A DNA stretch of 12,271 nucleotides from Comamonadaceae bacterium (lineage in GTDB: Bacteria; Pseudomonadota; Gammaproteobacteria; Burkholderiales; Burkholderiaceae_C), in the NCBI GenBank assembly GCA_947457975.1, contig CANGYC010000043.1, positions 1-12,271 of the forward strand, read 5' to 3'. The notes under the pieces are model-generated. The model was not told where the DNA came from and did not search any database. It saw only the letters and a list, made by a program, of their open reading frames with translations. Positions 1 through 6,718 of this stretch are shown in pieces. Position numbers and translations under genes: made by a program. Numbering within the stretch: position 1 is the first letter of the stretch; each line of letters starts with the position of its first letter.

Positions 1-2
1 AG

Positions 3-1145
3 GCCATGGAAAACTCGCTCAACACCGGCCTGCGCGCGCGCGATCTGCAAGGCCGTATCACCTATGTGAACCCAGCCTTTTGCCGCATGGTGGGCGTGCA
101 GGCCCACGAGCTGCTGAACCACAGCGCCACACCGGCGCCCTACTGGCCGCCCGAGCTGGCCAATGTGTACCAGGACCGCCAGGCCTGGCGGCTGGCCAAC
201 AACGCGCTGCCTCGGGGCGGGCATGAATCGGTGTTCATGCGCAGTGACGGCACGCGCTTTCCGGTGCTCATCATCGAAGCGCCGCTGATCAATGCACAGG
301 GCAAGCACACGGGATGGATGAGCGCCATCCTGGACCTGAGCGAGCAAAAGCGCGTGGAAGAGATCTCCCGTGCCAGCCAGGACCGACTGCAGGCCACGGC
401 CCGCCTGGCCATGGTCGGGGAGATGGCCTCGCTGCTCAGCCACGAACTCAACCAGCCGCTGGCTGCGATTTCCAGCTACGCCAATGGCTCGGTCAACCTG
501 CTGCGCGATGCCCAGCAACAGGCCAGCGGTCTGGCCTCGGCTGACACGCGTCTGGCCAGCGACCTGGAGATGGCACTCAAGCGCATCGCCGAGCAGGCCG
601 GCCGCGCCGGCAAGGTGATCCGCAGCGTGCATGATTTCGTGCGCCGGCGCGAGCAGCGGCGCGAAGCGGTCAAGCCCATGGACCTGATGGACGCGGTAAT
701 GCCACTGCTGGGCCTGCAGGCGCGCAAACTCGGCGTGCAGGTGATGCTCTCGGTGGAGCCGGGTTGCCCCGAGGTGCTGTGCGACCGCACCATGGTCGAA
801 CAGGTGCTGCTGAACCTGGCACGCAACGGCATGCAGGCCATGCAGCACGTGCCCCAGACCACGCCCGAGCGCGTGCTGCACCTGCGCGTGCGGCCGCTGG
901 GCAGTGGGGGCGGCTGGGTCGAGTTCTCGGTGGCCGACATGGGCGAAGGCATCGACGAGCAGGTGGCCAAGCAGCTCTTCACGCCTTTCTTCACCACCAA
1001 GGAAGAAGGCATGGGCCTGGGCCTGAGCCTGTGCCGCACGGTGGTGGAGCAGCATGGCGGCACACTCTCCTTCGAGCGCCACCAGCCGCAGGGTACGATC
1101 TTCGTGTTCACCTTGCCCGAGGCGCCCGCCACTTCCCGCACATGA
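3..1145 (+). CDS. PAS-domain sensor histidine kinase, 5' partial
   Basis: Sensor kinase of a two-component system: it autophosphorylates on His and passes the phosphate to the regulator encoded next. The reading frame is open to the left edge, and the first in-window ATG (position 6) falls at the beginning of a PAS domain, so the gene almost certainly starts upstream and may have lost an input or membrane domain from view. Counting from that ATG: PAS domain about residues 8-112; a HisKA H-box around H146 (SHELNQPLAAI); an N-box around N270-N274 (NLARNGMQAM); a G1 box at D311 (DMGEGID); an F-box near 326 (TPFFTTK); and a glycine-rich G2 box near 335-345. All catalytic motifs look intact, so the kinase should be active. 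The stop overlaps the next ATG (ATGA). The signal sensed cannot be read from the sequence; the layout is FixL-like, but no haem-binding claim is made. Confidence 0.93.
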   Translation, partial: AMENSLNTGLRARDLQGRITYVNPAFCRMVGVQAHELLNHSATPAPYWPPELANVYQDRQAWRLANNALPRGGHESVFMRSDGTRFPVLIIEAPLINAQGKHTGWMSAILDLSEQKRVEEISRASQDRLQATARLAMVGEMASLLSHELNQPLAAISSYANGSVNLLRDAQQQASGLASADTRLASDLEMALKRIAEQAGRAGKVIRSVHDFVRRREQRREAVKPMDLMDAVMPLLGLQARKLGVQVMLSVEPGCPEVLCDRTMVEQVLLNLARNGMQAMQHVPQTTPERVLHLRVRPLGSGGGWVEFSVADMGEGIDEQVAKQLFTPFFTTKEEGMGLGLSLCRTVVEQHGGTLSFERHQPQGTIFVFTLPEAPATSRT

Positions 1146-1780
1146 CTTCGATCTCTGCCGCAACGGTGTATGTGGTCGATGACGACGCCAGCGTCCGCGA
1201 GGCCCTGGCCTGGCTGCTGCGCACGCGCCGGCTGATCAGCGAACCCTTCGATTGCGCCGAGAGCTTTGACGCCTACGTCAGCCGCCCGGACTTCGAGGTC
1301 CGCGATCCCTCCTGCGTGCTGCTGGACATGCGCATGAGCGCCATGAGCGGGCTGGCCATGTTTGAAAAACTCATCGACTACGGCCTGCTACCGCTGCTGC
1401 CGGTGATCTTTCTCACAGGCCATGCCGACGTGCCGACGGCGGTGGACACGGTCAAGCGCGGGGCCTTTGACTTCTGCGAAAAGCCCTTTTCCGACAACGC
1501 CCTGGTCGACCGCATCGAGCAGGCCCTGGTGCGCTCGGCGGCCGCTCTGGTGGCGCGCAGCCAGAGCTCTAGCCTGCAGGCGCGCCTGGACGGGCTGACC
1601 GAGCGTGAGCGCGAGGTCATGCGCCTGGTGGTGGAGGGTCTTCCCAACAAGCTGGTGGCGGACCAGCTGGACATCAGCGTGCGCACCGTGGAAGTCCACC
1701 GCGCGCGGGTGTTTGACAAAATGGGCGTGAAATCCGCGGTCGAGCTGGCCAACCTGCTGCGCGGCCTGGAAACAGGCTAG
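1142..1780 (+). CDS. FixJ/NarL-type two-component response regulator
   Basis: Phosphorylation-controlled DNA-binding transcription factor of 212 residues, the evident partner of the kinase just upstream. The start is fixed by the ATGA overlap with the kinase stop, which implies translational coupling. Receiver domain about residues 8-125, with the acidic pocket D13-D15, phospho-acceptor D62 (LLDMRM), switch T92 (FLTGHAD) and K114 (EKPF). The C-terminal LuxR/GerE helix-turn-helix spans about residues 150-207 (LTEREREVMRLVVEG followed by the recognition-helix region ISVRTVEVHRARV). The order REC-linker-LuxR HTH and the phrase FDFCEKPF are typical of the FixJ/TodT/StyR group. Its target genes are not evident; neither neighbour is an obvious sensory target. 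The stop codon lies in a small hairpin (GCCTG, loop GAAA, CAGGC at 1764-1777) and overlaps the stop of a likely minus-strand small ORF. Confidence 0.95.
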   Translation: MTSISAATVYVVDDDASVREALAWLLRTRRLISEPFDCAESFDAYVSRPDFEVRDPSCVLLDMRMSAMSGLAMFEKLIDYGLLPLLPVIFLTGHADVPTAVDTVKRGAFDFCEKPFSDNALVDRIEQALVRSAAALVARSQSSSLQARLDGLTEREREVMRLVVEGLPNKLVADQLDISVRTVEVHRARVFDKMGVKSAVELANLLRGLETG

Positions 1781-1971
1781 CGGGGCTCGTCCGGGTGGCG
1801 ATGTGCACTCGGCTCGGCGCCAGCCTGAGGCCGATCCTCGGGCGGCAATTCGCCTTTGGGGCGCCCGGAAAACATGGTCCACCACACAATGAATACCAAG
1901 AGCAAGAGCGCCAGCAGGGCTTCGAGCAGGAGCAAGGTCATGGCGAGGCAATCCAGGAGGTTAAAGGCCAT
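1777..1971 (-). CDS. Putative small single-span membrane protein
   Basis: I do not recognise a family. The 64-codon minus-strand frame encodes a short N-terminus, a strongly hydrophobic stretch of about 22 residues (from MTLLLLEALLAL to VFIVWWTMF), then a polar tail rich in Pro, Glu, Arg and His. This is the profile of a single-pass inner-membrane protein with a cytoplasmic tail. By hand count about 78% of its codons end in G or C against about 44% G/C at second positions, the bias expected of real genes in such a genome, and no plus-strand gene covers most of this interval. It ends in a TAG overlapping the response-regulator stop. An alternative start at 1941 gives 54 residues, and that ATG shares a CATG palindrome with the mltA start at 1940. 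Neither start has a clear Shine-Dalgarno sequence, so expression is uncertain. Confidence 0.5.
   Translation of the reverse strand: MAFNLLDCLAMTLLLLEALLALLLLVFIVWWTMFSGRPKGELPPEDRPQAGAEPSAHRHPDEPR
1928..1932 (+). promoter_or_regulatory. Ribosome binding site deciding the mltA start
   Basis: AGGAG sits 7 nt before the ATG at 1940. It favours that start over upstream in-frame ATG codons (for example at 1856), which would put a non-signal, basic Ser/Arg/Lys-rich extension in front of the lipoprotein signal. Confidence 0.65.
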
Positions 1972-3130
1972 AGGGATTATCGCCAGCGCCTTTGCCCTGC
2001 TGTCCTGTGCGGTTGATCGTCCCGCACCCCAGCCTGTGCCAATGCCTGTGGCGGTGCCGGTGCCTGTACCCGTGCCCCGCCCTGCCGAGGCGCCGGCTGC
2101 GGCCCCGCCATCGCCAGCCCCGCAGCCAGCGGCAGGGTCTGACATCCTGCAGCCCAAGAGCCGCTGGGTGCCCGTGGCTTGGTCAGAGCTGCCCGGCTTT
2201 GCCAACGACCGCATTGCCGAAGCCTGGTCGGCCAAGGTGCGCAGCTGCGAGCGGCCGCCCCCGGCCTTCGCTCCGCTGTGCCCGGACATCCGCCGCCTGG
2301 CCTCGGCCAGCGAGGCCGAGCAGCGGCAATGGCTGATGATGCGCCTGCAGCCCTACCGCGTAGAGCCACTCCAGGGCCTCGACCAGGGCCTGCTCACCAG
2401 CTACTTCGAGCCAGTGCTGACCGCCCGCCGCCAGGCCGGGGCCGGCCATGGCGTGCCGCTGTATCGGCCGCCGGCTGACTTGGGGCAACGCAAACCCTGG
2501 TTCTCCAGACAGGAGATTGACTCCCTCCCCCAGGCGCAGGCTGCCTTGCGCGGCCGCGAGATCGCCTGGCTGAGCGACCCCATCGACGCCATGCTGCTGC
2601 ACATCCAGGGCTCGGGGCGCCTGGTGGTGACCGAGCCCGACGGCGCGCAGCGCCAGGTGCGCGTGGCCTTTGCCGGCTCCAATGAGCAGCCCTACCGCAG
2701 CATCAACCAGTGGCTGCTGGACCAGGGGGTGCGCCGCATCAACCCCTGGCCCGAGGCCACCAAGGCCTGGGCGGCACAGAACCCGCAGCGGGTGAACCAG
2801 TTGCTGTGGAGCAACCCGCGCTATGTGTTCTTCCGCGAGGAAGCCCTGGCAGACCCCAGCGTCGGCCCGCGCGGCGCCCAGGGCGTACCGCTGAGCGCGG
2901 GCCGCTCCATCGCCGTGGACCGTGAGAGCATTCCCTACGGCACCCCCGTGTGGCTGGCCTCCTCGGGGCCGGCGGCGCAATTGCAGCGCCTGGTGGTGGC
3001 TCAGGACACGGGCAGCGCCATCGTAGGACCCGTGCGCGCCGATTACTTTGCCGGCACCGGGCCGGAAGCCGGGCAGCTGGCCAGCCGGGTGAACCAGCCC
3101 CTGCGGCTGTGGGTGCTCTGGCCGCGCTGA
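1940..3130 (+). CDS. mltA: Membrane-bound lytic murein transglycosylase A
   Basis: Outer-membrane lipoprotein that cleaves the MurNAc-GlcNAc bond of peptidoglycan with formation of 1,6-anhydroMurNAc, serving wall turnover and remodelling. The protein has 396 residues from the chosen ATG, which has a good AGGAG 7 nt upstream and gives a classical type II signal peptide (MARQSRR, hydrophobic core, ALLSC) with lipidated C23. The next residue is Ala, not Asp, which in enterobacterial rules favours outer-membrane sorting. Residues about 27-66 form a Pro/Val/Ala-rich linker with VP repeats. The MltA domain follows (GLLTSYFEPVL, VPLYRPP, HIQGSGRL), then the C-terminal 3D domain with VVAQDTGSAI. D356 there matches the catalytic Asp of the E. 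coli enzyme (D308) by motif. No frameshift or missing motif is seen. It appears to be a single-gene unit followed by a tandem repeat. Confidence 0.95.
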   Translation: MARQSRRLKAIGIIASAFALLSCAVDRPAPQPVPMPVAVPVPVPVPRPAEAPAAAPPSPAPQPAAGSDILQPKSRWVPVAWSELPGFANDRIAEAWSAKVRSCERPPPAFAPLCPDIRRLASASEAEQRQWLMMRLQPYRVEPLQGLDQGLLTSYFEPVLTARRQAGAGHGVPLYRPPADLGQRKPWFSRQEIDSLPQAQAALRGREIAWLSDPIDAMLLHIQGSGRLVVTEPDGAQRQVRVAFAGSNEQPYRSINQWLLDQGVRRINPWPEATKAWAAQNPQRVNQLLWSNPRYVFFREEALADPSVGPRGAQGVPLSAGRSIAVDRESIPYGTPVWLASSGPAAQLQRLVVAQDTGSAIVGPVRADYFAGTGPEAGQLASRVNQPLRLWVLWPR

Positions 3131-3137
3131 AGGCGCC

Positions 3138-3177
3138 GGCCCGAAGGCCCAAAGACCCAAAGGCCCGAAGGCCCGCA
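3138..3177. repeat. Octamer tandem repeat, five units
   Basis: Five head-to-tail copies of an 8-mer with consensus GGCCCRAA lie here: GGCCCGAA, GGCCCAAA, GACCCAAA, GGCCCGAA, GGCCCGCA. The array begins 7 nt after the mltA stop and lies upstream of the yajC leader. Only one or two positions vary between units, so this is a genuine short tandem array rather than general GC richness. Its role is unknown; slippage could change copy number. Confidence 0.8.
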
Positions 3178-3192
3178 GAGCCCTGGAAGGTC

Positions 3193-3231
3193 GAGGGACT
3201 TTCCCTCCCCGGCTGCGGGAGCCCCCCCGCA
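3193..3231 (+). other. Two small hairpins upstream of yajC
   Basis: GAGGGA (3193-3198) pairs with TCCCTC (3202-3207) over a 3-nt loop, and TGCGGG (3214-3219) pairs with CCCGCA (3226-3231) over a 6-nt loop. There is no T-run, so neither is a canonical intrinsic terminator. They may mark the end of mltA mRNA or simply reflect base composition. Confidence 0.35.
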
Positions 3232-3237
3232 TACAAT
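3232..3237 (+). promoter_or_regulatory. Possible -10 box for yajC-secDF
   Basis: TACAAT in an otherwise very GC-rich intergenic stretch, about 55 nt before the yajC start, is a reasonable sigma-70 -10 element. No convincing -35 is found 16-18 nt upstream, so this is a weak call resting on the hexamer and its position. Confidence 0.35.
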
Positions 3238-3291
3238 CCGCGGCTGATTATTTGCGCCTGAATCCAGGCACCACCCTTTGGAGTACTGATC

Positions 3292-3624
3292 GTGTTCATT
3301 TCTTCCGCGTTCGCACAGACCGCCCCGGCCGCCGCCGCAGGTGGCGACATGATGTCCTCGCTGACGAGCATGCTGCCCCTGGTGCTCATGTTCGCCGTGC
3401 TGTACTTTGTGATGATCCGTCCTCAGATGAAGAAGCAGAAGGAGCACCGCGCCATGATCGACGCGCTGGCCAAGGGCGACGAAGTCATCACCGCCGGCGG
3501 CCTGCTCGGCCGCGTGAGCAAGCTGGGCGAAGGCTTCGTCAGCGTGGAAGTGGCCGACGGCGTGGAAGTGCAGCTGCAGCGCGCCTCGGTGGTGCAGGTG
3601 CTGCCCAAGGGCACCATGAAGTGA
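3292..3624 (+). CDS. yajC: Sec translocase accessory subunit YajC
   Basis: Small inner-membrane protein that joins SecD and SecF in the accessory complex of the SecYEG translocon. It has 110 residues from a GTG start with GGAG about 8 nt upstream. It has a short N-terminus (MFISSAFAQTAP), one membrane span about residues 22-42 ending in the family motif FVMIRPQ, then a basic cytoplasmic part (MKKQKEHRAMIDAL) and the characteristic GDEVITAGGLLGRV segment. The N-terminus contains an AFAQ-type sequence resembling a signal-peptidase site but has no hydrophobic core before it. It leads the yajC-secD-secF cluster. In many proteobacteria queA and tgt precede yajC, but here mltA does. A 121-nt structured gap separates it from secD. 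Confidence 0.96.
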   Translation: MFISSAFAQTAPAAAAGGDMMSSLTSMLPLVLMFAVLYFVMIRPQMKKQKEHRAMIDALAKGDEVITAGGLLGRVSKLGEGFVSVEVADGVEVQLQRASVVQVLPKGTMK

Positions 3625-3630
3625 TGCCTC

Positions 3631-3724
3631 GGGGCGGCCGCAGCCGCCCCTGCCGCCGGCGGTCCTCTGTCCTTTCGAGCCGCCGGCATTTGCGGCTTTC
3701 ATCCCCGGGGCCTCTTGCGGCCCC
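3631..3724 (+). other. Three consecutive hairpins between yajC and secD
   Basis: The gap contains GGGGCGGC/GCCGCCCC (3631-3638 with 3643-3650, a perfect 8-bp stem with loop CGCA), AGCCGC/GCGGCT (3678-3683 with 3692-3697, loop 8 nt, followed by TTC) and GGGGCC/GGCCCC (3707-3712 with 3719-3724, loop 6 nt). None has the long T-run of a strong intrinsic terminator, so partial termination, RNA processing or mRNA stabilisation inside the operon are the open options. Confidence 0.45.
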
Positions 3725-3745
3725 TCAAGCCCCCGGAACTCCCCC

Positions 3746-5626
3746 ATGAATCGCTACCCGGTCTGGAAATACTTGGTGATCGCCGCGACGCTGTTGGTCG
3801 CTGCGCTCTATACGCTGCCGAATTTCTTCGGCGAGGCGCCGGCCGTGCAGGTCTCCAGCCTCAAGGCCATGGCCAAGGTGGACGGCGCCACCGTCACCCG
3901 GGTGGAAGAAGCGCTCAAGGCGGCAGGCCTGAAAGCCGAGCAGGTGAGCCTGGACGGCACCTCGGTGCGGGCGCGCTTTGACAGCACCGACCTGCAGCTC
4001 AAGGCCAAGGACGCCATCCAGCGCGCCCTCATCACCGACCCAGCCGATCCCAGCTACATCGTCGCGCTCAACCTGATCTCGCGCTCGCCCGAGTGGCTGC
4101 GCCGCATCCATGCCGCCCCCATGTACCTGGGCCTGGACCTGCGCGGCGGCGTGCACTTCATGCTGCAGGTGGACATGCAGGCGGCGCTGACCAAGCGCGC
4201 CGAGTCGCTGGCCGGCGACCTGCGCCTGGCCATGCGCGAGAAGAGCCTGCGCCATGGTGGCATCAGCCGCAACGGCCAGGCCGTGGAGTTGCGCGTGCGC
4301 GACCAGGCCACAGCCGATGCCACCCGGACGCTGCTGCAAGAGCAGTTTCCCGACCTGCAGGCACGGGTGGAAGCCGAAGGCAGCGAATTCAAGCTGGTGG
4401 CTGGCATCAAGCCCGAAGCCGTGCGCCGTGTGCAGGAGCAAGCGCTCAAGCAGAACATCATGACGCTGCACAACCGGATCAACGAGCTGGGCGTGGCCGA
4501 GCCGGTGATTCAGCAGCAGGGCCTGGACCGCATCGTGGTGCAGTTGCCCGGCGTGCAGGACACGGCCAAGGCCAAGGACATCCTGGGTCGCACCGCCACG
4601 CTGGAGATGCGCCTGGTTGATGAAAGCGCCGAGGCGCGCGCCGCTGAACTCAGCGGTGGCCTGGTGCCTTTCGGCTCGGAGAAATTCCTGGAACGCGACG
4701 GCCGCGTGGTCATCGTCAAGAAGCAGGTGGTGCTCACCGGCGACAGCCTCACCGACGCCCAGCCCGGCTTCGACTCGCAGACCCAGCAGCCCAAGGTGGA
4801 CCTCACGGTCGATGCCAAGGGCGGCCGCATCATGCGCGATGTCAGCCGCGAGAACCTGAAAAAGCGCATGGCCATCGTGCTCTTCGAAAAGGGCAAGGGC
4901 GAGGTGCTCACGGCCCCGGTGATCCAGGGCGAGCTGGGCAACCGCTTCCAGATCTCCGGCTCCATGAGCACGGTGGAAGCCAATGACCTGGCGCTGCTGC
5001 TGCGCGCCGGCTCCCTGGCTGCGCCCATGGAGATCATCGAGGAGCGCACCATCGGCCCGAGCCTGGGCGCAGAAAACATCGCCAAGGGCTTCAACAGCGT
5101 AACCTGGGGCTTTGTGGTGATCGTGGCCTTCATGGCGCTGTACTACATGCTGTTTGGCCTCTTCTCCGGCCTGGCCTTGGCCGTCAACCTCTTGCTGCTG
5201 GTGGCGGTGCTCTCCATGCTGCAGGCCACGCTCACGCTGCCCGGCATGGCCGCCATGGCGCTTGCACTGGGCATGGCCATCGACTCCAACGTGCTGATCA
5301 ATGAGCGCGTGCGAGAAGAGCTGCGCAACGGTGTGGCGCCGCAGGTGGCCATCAACACCGGCTACGACCGCGCCTGGGCCACCATCCTGGACTCCAACAT
5401 CACCACGCTGATCGCGGGCCTGGCGCTGCTGGCGTTTGGTTCGGGCCCCGTGCGCGGCTTCGCCGTGGTCCACTGCATCGGCATCTTGACCAGCATGTTC
5501 TCGGCGGTGTTCTTCTCGCGCGCCCTGGTGAACCTCTGGTATGGCCGTCAGAAGAAACTCAAGTCGGTGTCCATCGGCACCATCTGGCGCCCGCAGGCAC
5601 AGGCCGGCCAGAACACCCCCCGCTGA
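3746..5626 (+). CDS. secD: Protein translocase subunit SecD
   Basis: Larger subunit of the SecDF proton-driven motor (RND-like family) that pulls preproteins across the inner membrane after SecA/SecYEG has started export. It has 626 residues, close to the E. coli protein. An N-terminal span (about 8-25) is followed by the large periplasmic region with the signature YLGLDLRGGVHF (127-138) and HNRINELGVAEP from residue 242. The C-terminal block of five spans begins near residue 451. It holds GMAIDSNVLINER (509-521), whose D513 matches the functionally important transmembrane Asp of the family. The C-terminal tail is basic (YGRQKKLKSV). The ribosome binding site is poor (a GGA about 8 nt before the ATG). 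secF follows after 23 nt, so both are surely cotranscribed. No disruption is seen. Confidence 0.97.
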   Translation: MNRYPVWKYLVIAATLLVAALYTLPNFFGEAPAVQVSSLKAMAKVDGATVTRVEEALKAAGLKAEQVSLDGTSVRARFDSTDLQLKAKDAIQRALITDPADPSYIVALNLISRSPEWLRRIHAAPMYLGLDLRGGVHFMLQVDMQAALTKRAESLAGDLRLAMREKSLRHGGISRNGQAVELRVRDQATADATRTLLQEQFPDLQARVEAEGSEFKLVAGIKPEAVRRVQEQALKQNIMTLHNRINELGVAEPVIQQQGLDRIVVQLPGVQDTAKAKDILGRTATLEMRLVDESAEARAAELSGGLVPFGSEKFLERDGRVVIVKKQVVLTGDSLTDAQPGFDSQTQQPKVDLTVDAKGGRIMRDVSRENLKKRMAIVLFEKGKGEVLTAPVIQGELGNRFQISGSMSTVEANDLALLLRAGSLAAPMEIIEERTIGPSLGAENIAKGFNSVTWGFVVIVAFMALYYMLFGLFSGLALAVNLLLLVAVLSMLQATLTLPGMAAMALALGMAIDSNVLINERVREELRNGVAPQVAINTGYDRAWATILDSNITTLIAGLALLAFGSGPVRGFAVVHCIGILTSMFSAVFFSRALVNLWYGRQKKLKSVSIGTIWRPQAQAGQNTPR

Positions 5627-5649
5627 ACGCCTCAGAAAGACAGAGCACC

Positions 5650-6606
5650 ATGGAGTTCTTCAAGATCCAACGTGACATCCCGTTCATGCGGCATGCCAAG
5701 GTCTTCAACGCGATTTCTTTTCTGACCTTCGCGCTGGCCGTGTTCTTCCTGTTCACGCGCGGCCTGCACCTGTCGGTGGAGTTCACGGGCGGCACGCTCA
5801 TGGAGGTGAGCTACAGCCAGCCAGCGAACCTGGAGAAAGTGCGCGGCACGGTGGCTGGTCTGGGCTTGACCGACGTGCAGGTGCAGAACTTTGGCACTGC
5901 GCGCGACGTGATGATCCGCCTGCCCGCCCAAAAAGGCGTGAGCAGCGCGCAGCAAAGCGAGCGCGTGATGGGTGCGCTCAAGACGGATGACGCCAGCGTC
6001 GAGCTCAAGCGCACCGAATATGTAGGCCCTCAGGTGGGCGACGAGCTGGCCGCCGACGGTCTCAAGGCACTGGCCATGGTGGTGGTCGGCATCATGATCT
6101 ACCTGGCCATGCGCTTCGAGTGGAAGTTCGCGGTGGCGGCCATCATCGCGAACTTGCATGACGTGATCATCATCCTCGGCTTTTTTGCCTTCTTCCAGTG
6201 GGAGTTCTCGCTGGCGGTGCTCGCGGCGGTGCTGGCGGTGCTGGGTTACTCGGTGAACGAGTCGGTGGTGATCTTCGACCGCATCCGCGAGAACTTCCGG
6301 CGCTTTCGCAAAATGGACACGGTGGGCGTGATTGACAACGCGATTACCTCCACCATCAGCCGTACCATCATCACCCACGGCTCGACGCAGATCATGGTGC
6401 TGTCCATGCTGTTGTTCGGCGGGGCCACGCTGCACTACTTCGCCATGGCGCTGACCATCGGCATCTGCTTTGGTATTTATTCGTCGGTGTTTGTGGCCGC
6501 GGCAATTGCCATGTGGCTGGGCGTCAAGCGCGAAGACCTGATCAAGGCCACCCCCAAGAAAGACGACACCGATCCCAAGGATCCGAACGCAGGCGCCACC
6601 GTCTGA
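5650..6606 (+). CDS. secF: Protein translocase subunit SecF
   Basis: Smaller partner of SecD in the proton-driven export motor; together they form a 12-span unit. It has 318 residues with a first span about 20-37, then the family motif VEFTGGTLMEV from residue 43, a short periplasmic domain, and YVGPQVGDELAADGL leading into the five-span C-terminal block. LGYSVNESVVIFDRIREN contains D210, at the position of the conserved proton-path Asp (E. coli D213), and STISRTIITHGST is the following conserved loop. The tail is charged (TPKKDDTDPKDPN). The start ATG has only a weak purine-rich stretch upstream and is set by alignment to the family N-terminus and the 23-nt spacing from secD. A strong terminator begins about 20 nt after the stop, marking the operon end. 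Confidence 0.97.
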   Translation: MEFFKIQRDIPFMRHAKVFNAISFLTFALAVFFLFTRGLHLSVEFTGGTLMEVSYSQPANLEKVRGTVAGLGLTDVQVQNFGTARDVMIRLPAQKGVSSAQQSERVMGALKTDDASVELKRTEYVGPQVGDELAADGLKALAMVVVGIMIYLAMRFEWKFAVAAIIANLHDVIIILGFFAFFQWEFSLAVLAAVLAVLGYSVNESVVIFDRIRENFRRFRKMDTVGVIDNAITSTISRTIITHGSTQIMVLSMLLFGGATLHYFAMALTIGICFGIYSSVFVAAAIAMWLGVKREDLIKATPKKDDTDPKDPNAGATV

Positions 6607-6627
6607 CGTACAGGCACCGTGTCCAGC

Positions 6628-6656
6628 AAAAAGGCCGTCTTGCGACGGCCTTTTGC
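6628..6656. terminator. Bidirectional intrinsic terminator secF / smg
   Basis: An 11-bp perfect stem, AAAAGGCCGTC (6629-6639) with GACGGCCTTTT (6644-6654), has a TTGC loop. Read on the plus strand it ends in TTTT; read on the minus strand it ends in TTTTT. It lies between convergent secF and smg and should stop transcription from both sides. Confidence 0.92.
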
Positions 6657-6671
6657 ATTTGTAGGGGGGTC

Positions 6672-6687
6672 GCGGCCCTGGGGCCGC
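6672..6687. other. GC-rich hairpin downstream of smg
   Basis: GCGGCC (6672-6677) pairs with GGCCGC (6682-6687) across a 4-nt loop. On the minus strand it comes just after smg and before the T-rich terminator, so smg mRNA would carry two successive 3' structures. It lacks its own T-run. Confidence 0.45.
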
Positions 6688-6690
6688 CAT

Positions 6691-6718
6691 GCTCAATGCA
6701 GCTGGCTCAATGCGGCAG
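6691..6718. repeat. Imperfect 14-bp tandem duplication at the smg stop
   Basis: GCTCAATGCAGCTG (6691-6704) is followed directly by GCTCAATGCGGCAG (6705-6718), 12 of 14 bases identical. The right-hand copy contains the smg stop codon and last codons; the left-hand copy lies just beyond it. It looks like a small local duplication at the gene end. Confidence 0.5.

Noticed and set aside
2040..2110. VP/PA repeat-coding stretch in mltA as a possible functional DNA repeat
   Set aside because: It is best explained as a flexible Pro-rich linker after a lipobox; the DNA repeats follow from the codons.
2183..3232. Long minus-strand open frame opposite mltA
   Set aside because: It is the complement of a clear MltA coding region, with biased low-complexity composition and no motif.
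3725..5473. Long open frame antisense to secD (about 580 codons), His/Ala/Gly-rich
   Set aside because: It mirrors secD, whose family motifs are intact throughout. Long antisense frames of such composition are expected in GC-rich genes, and no domain is recognisable.
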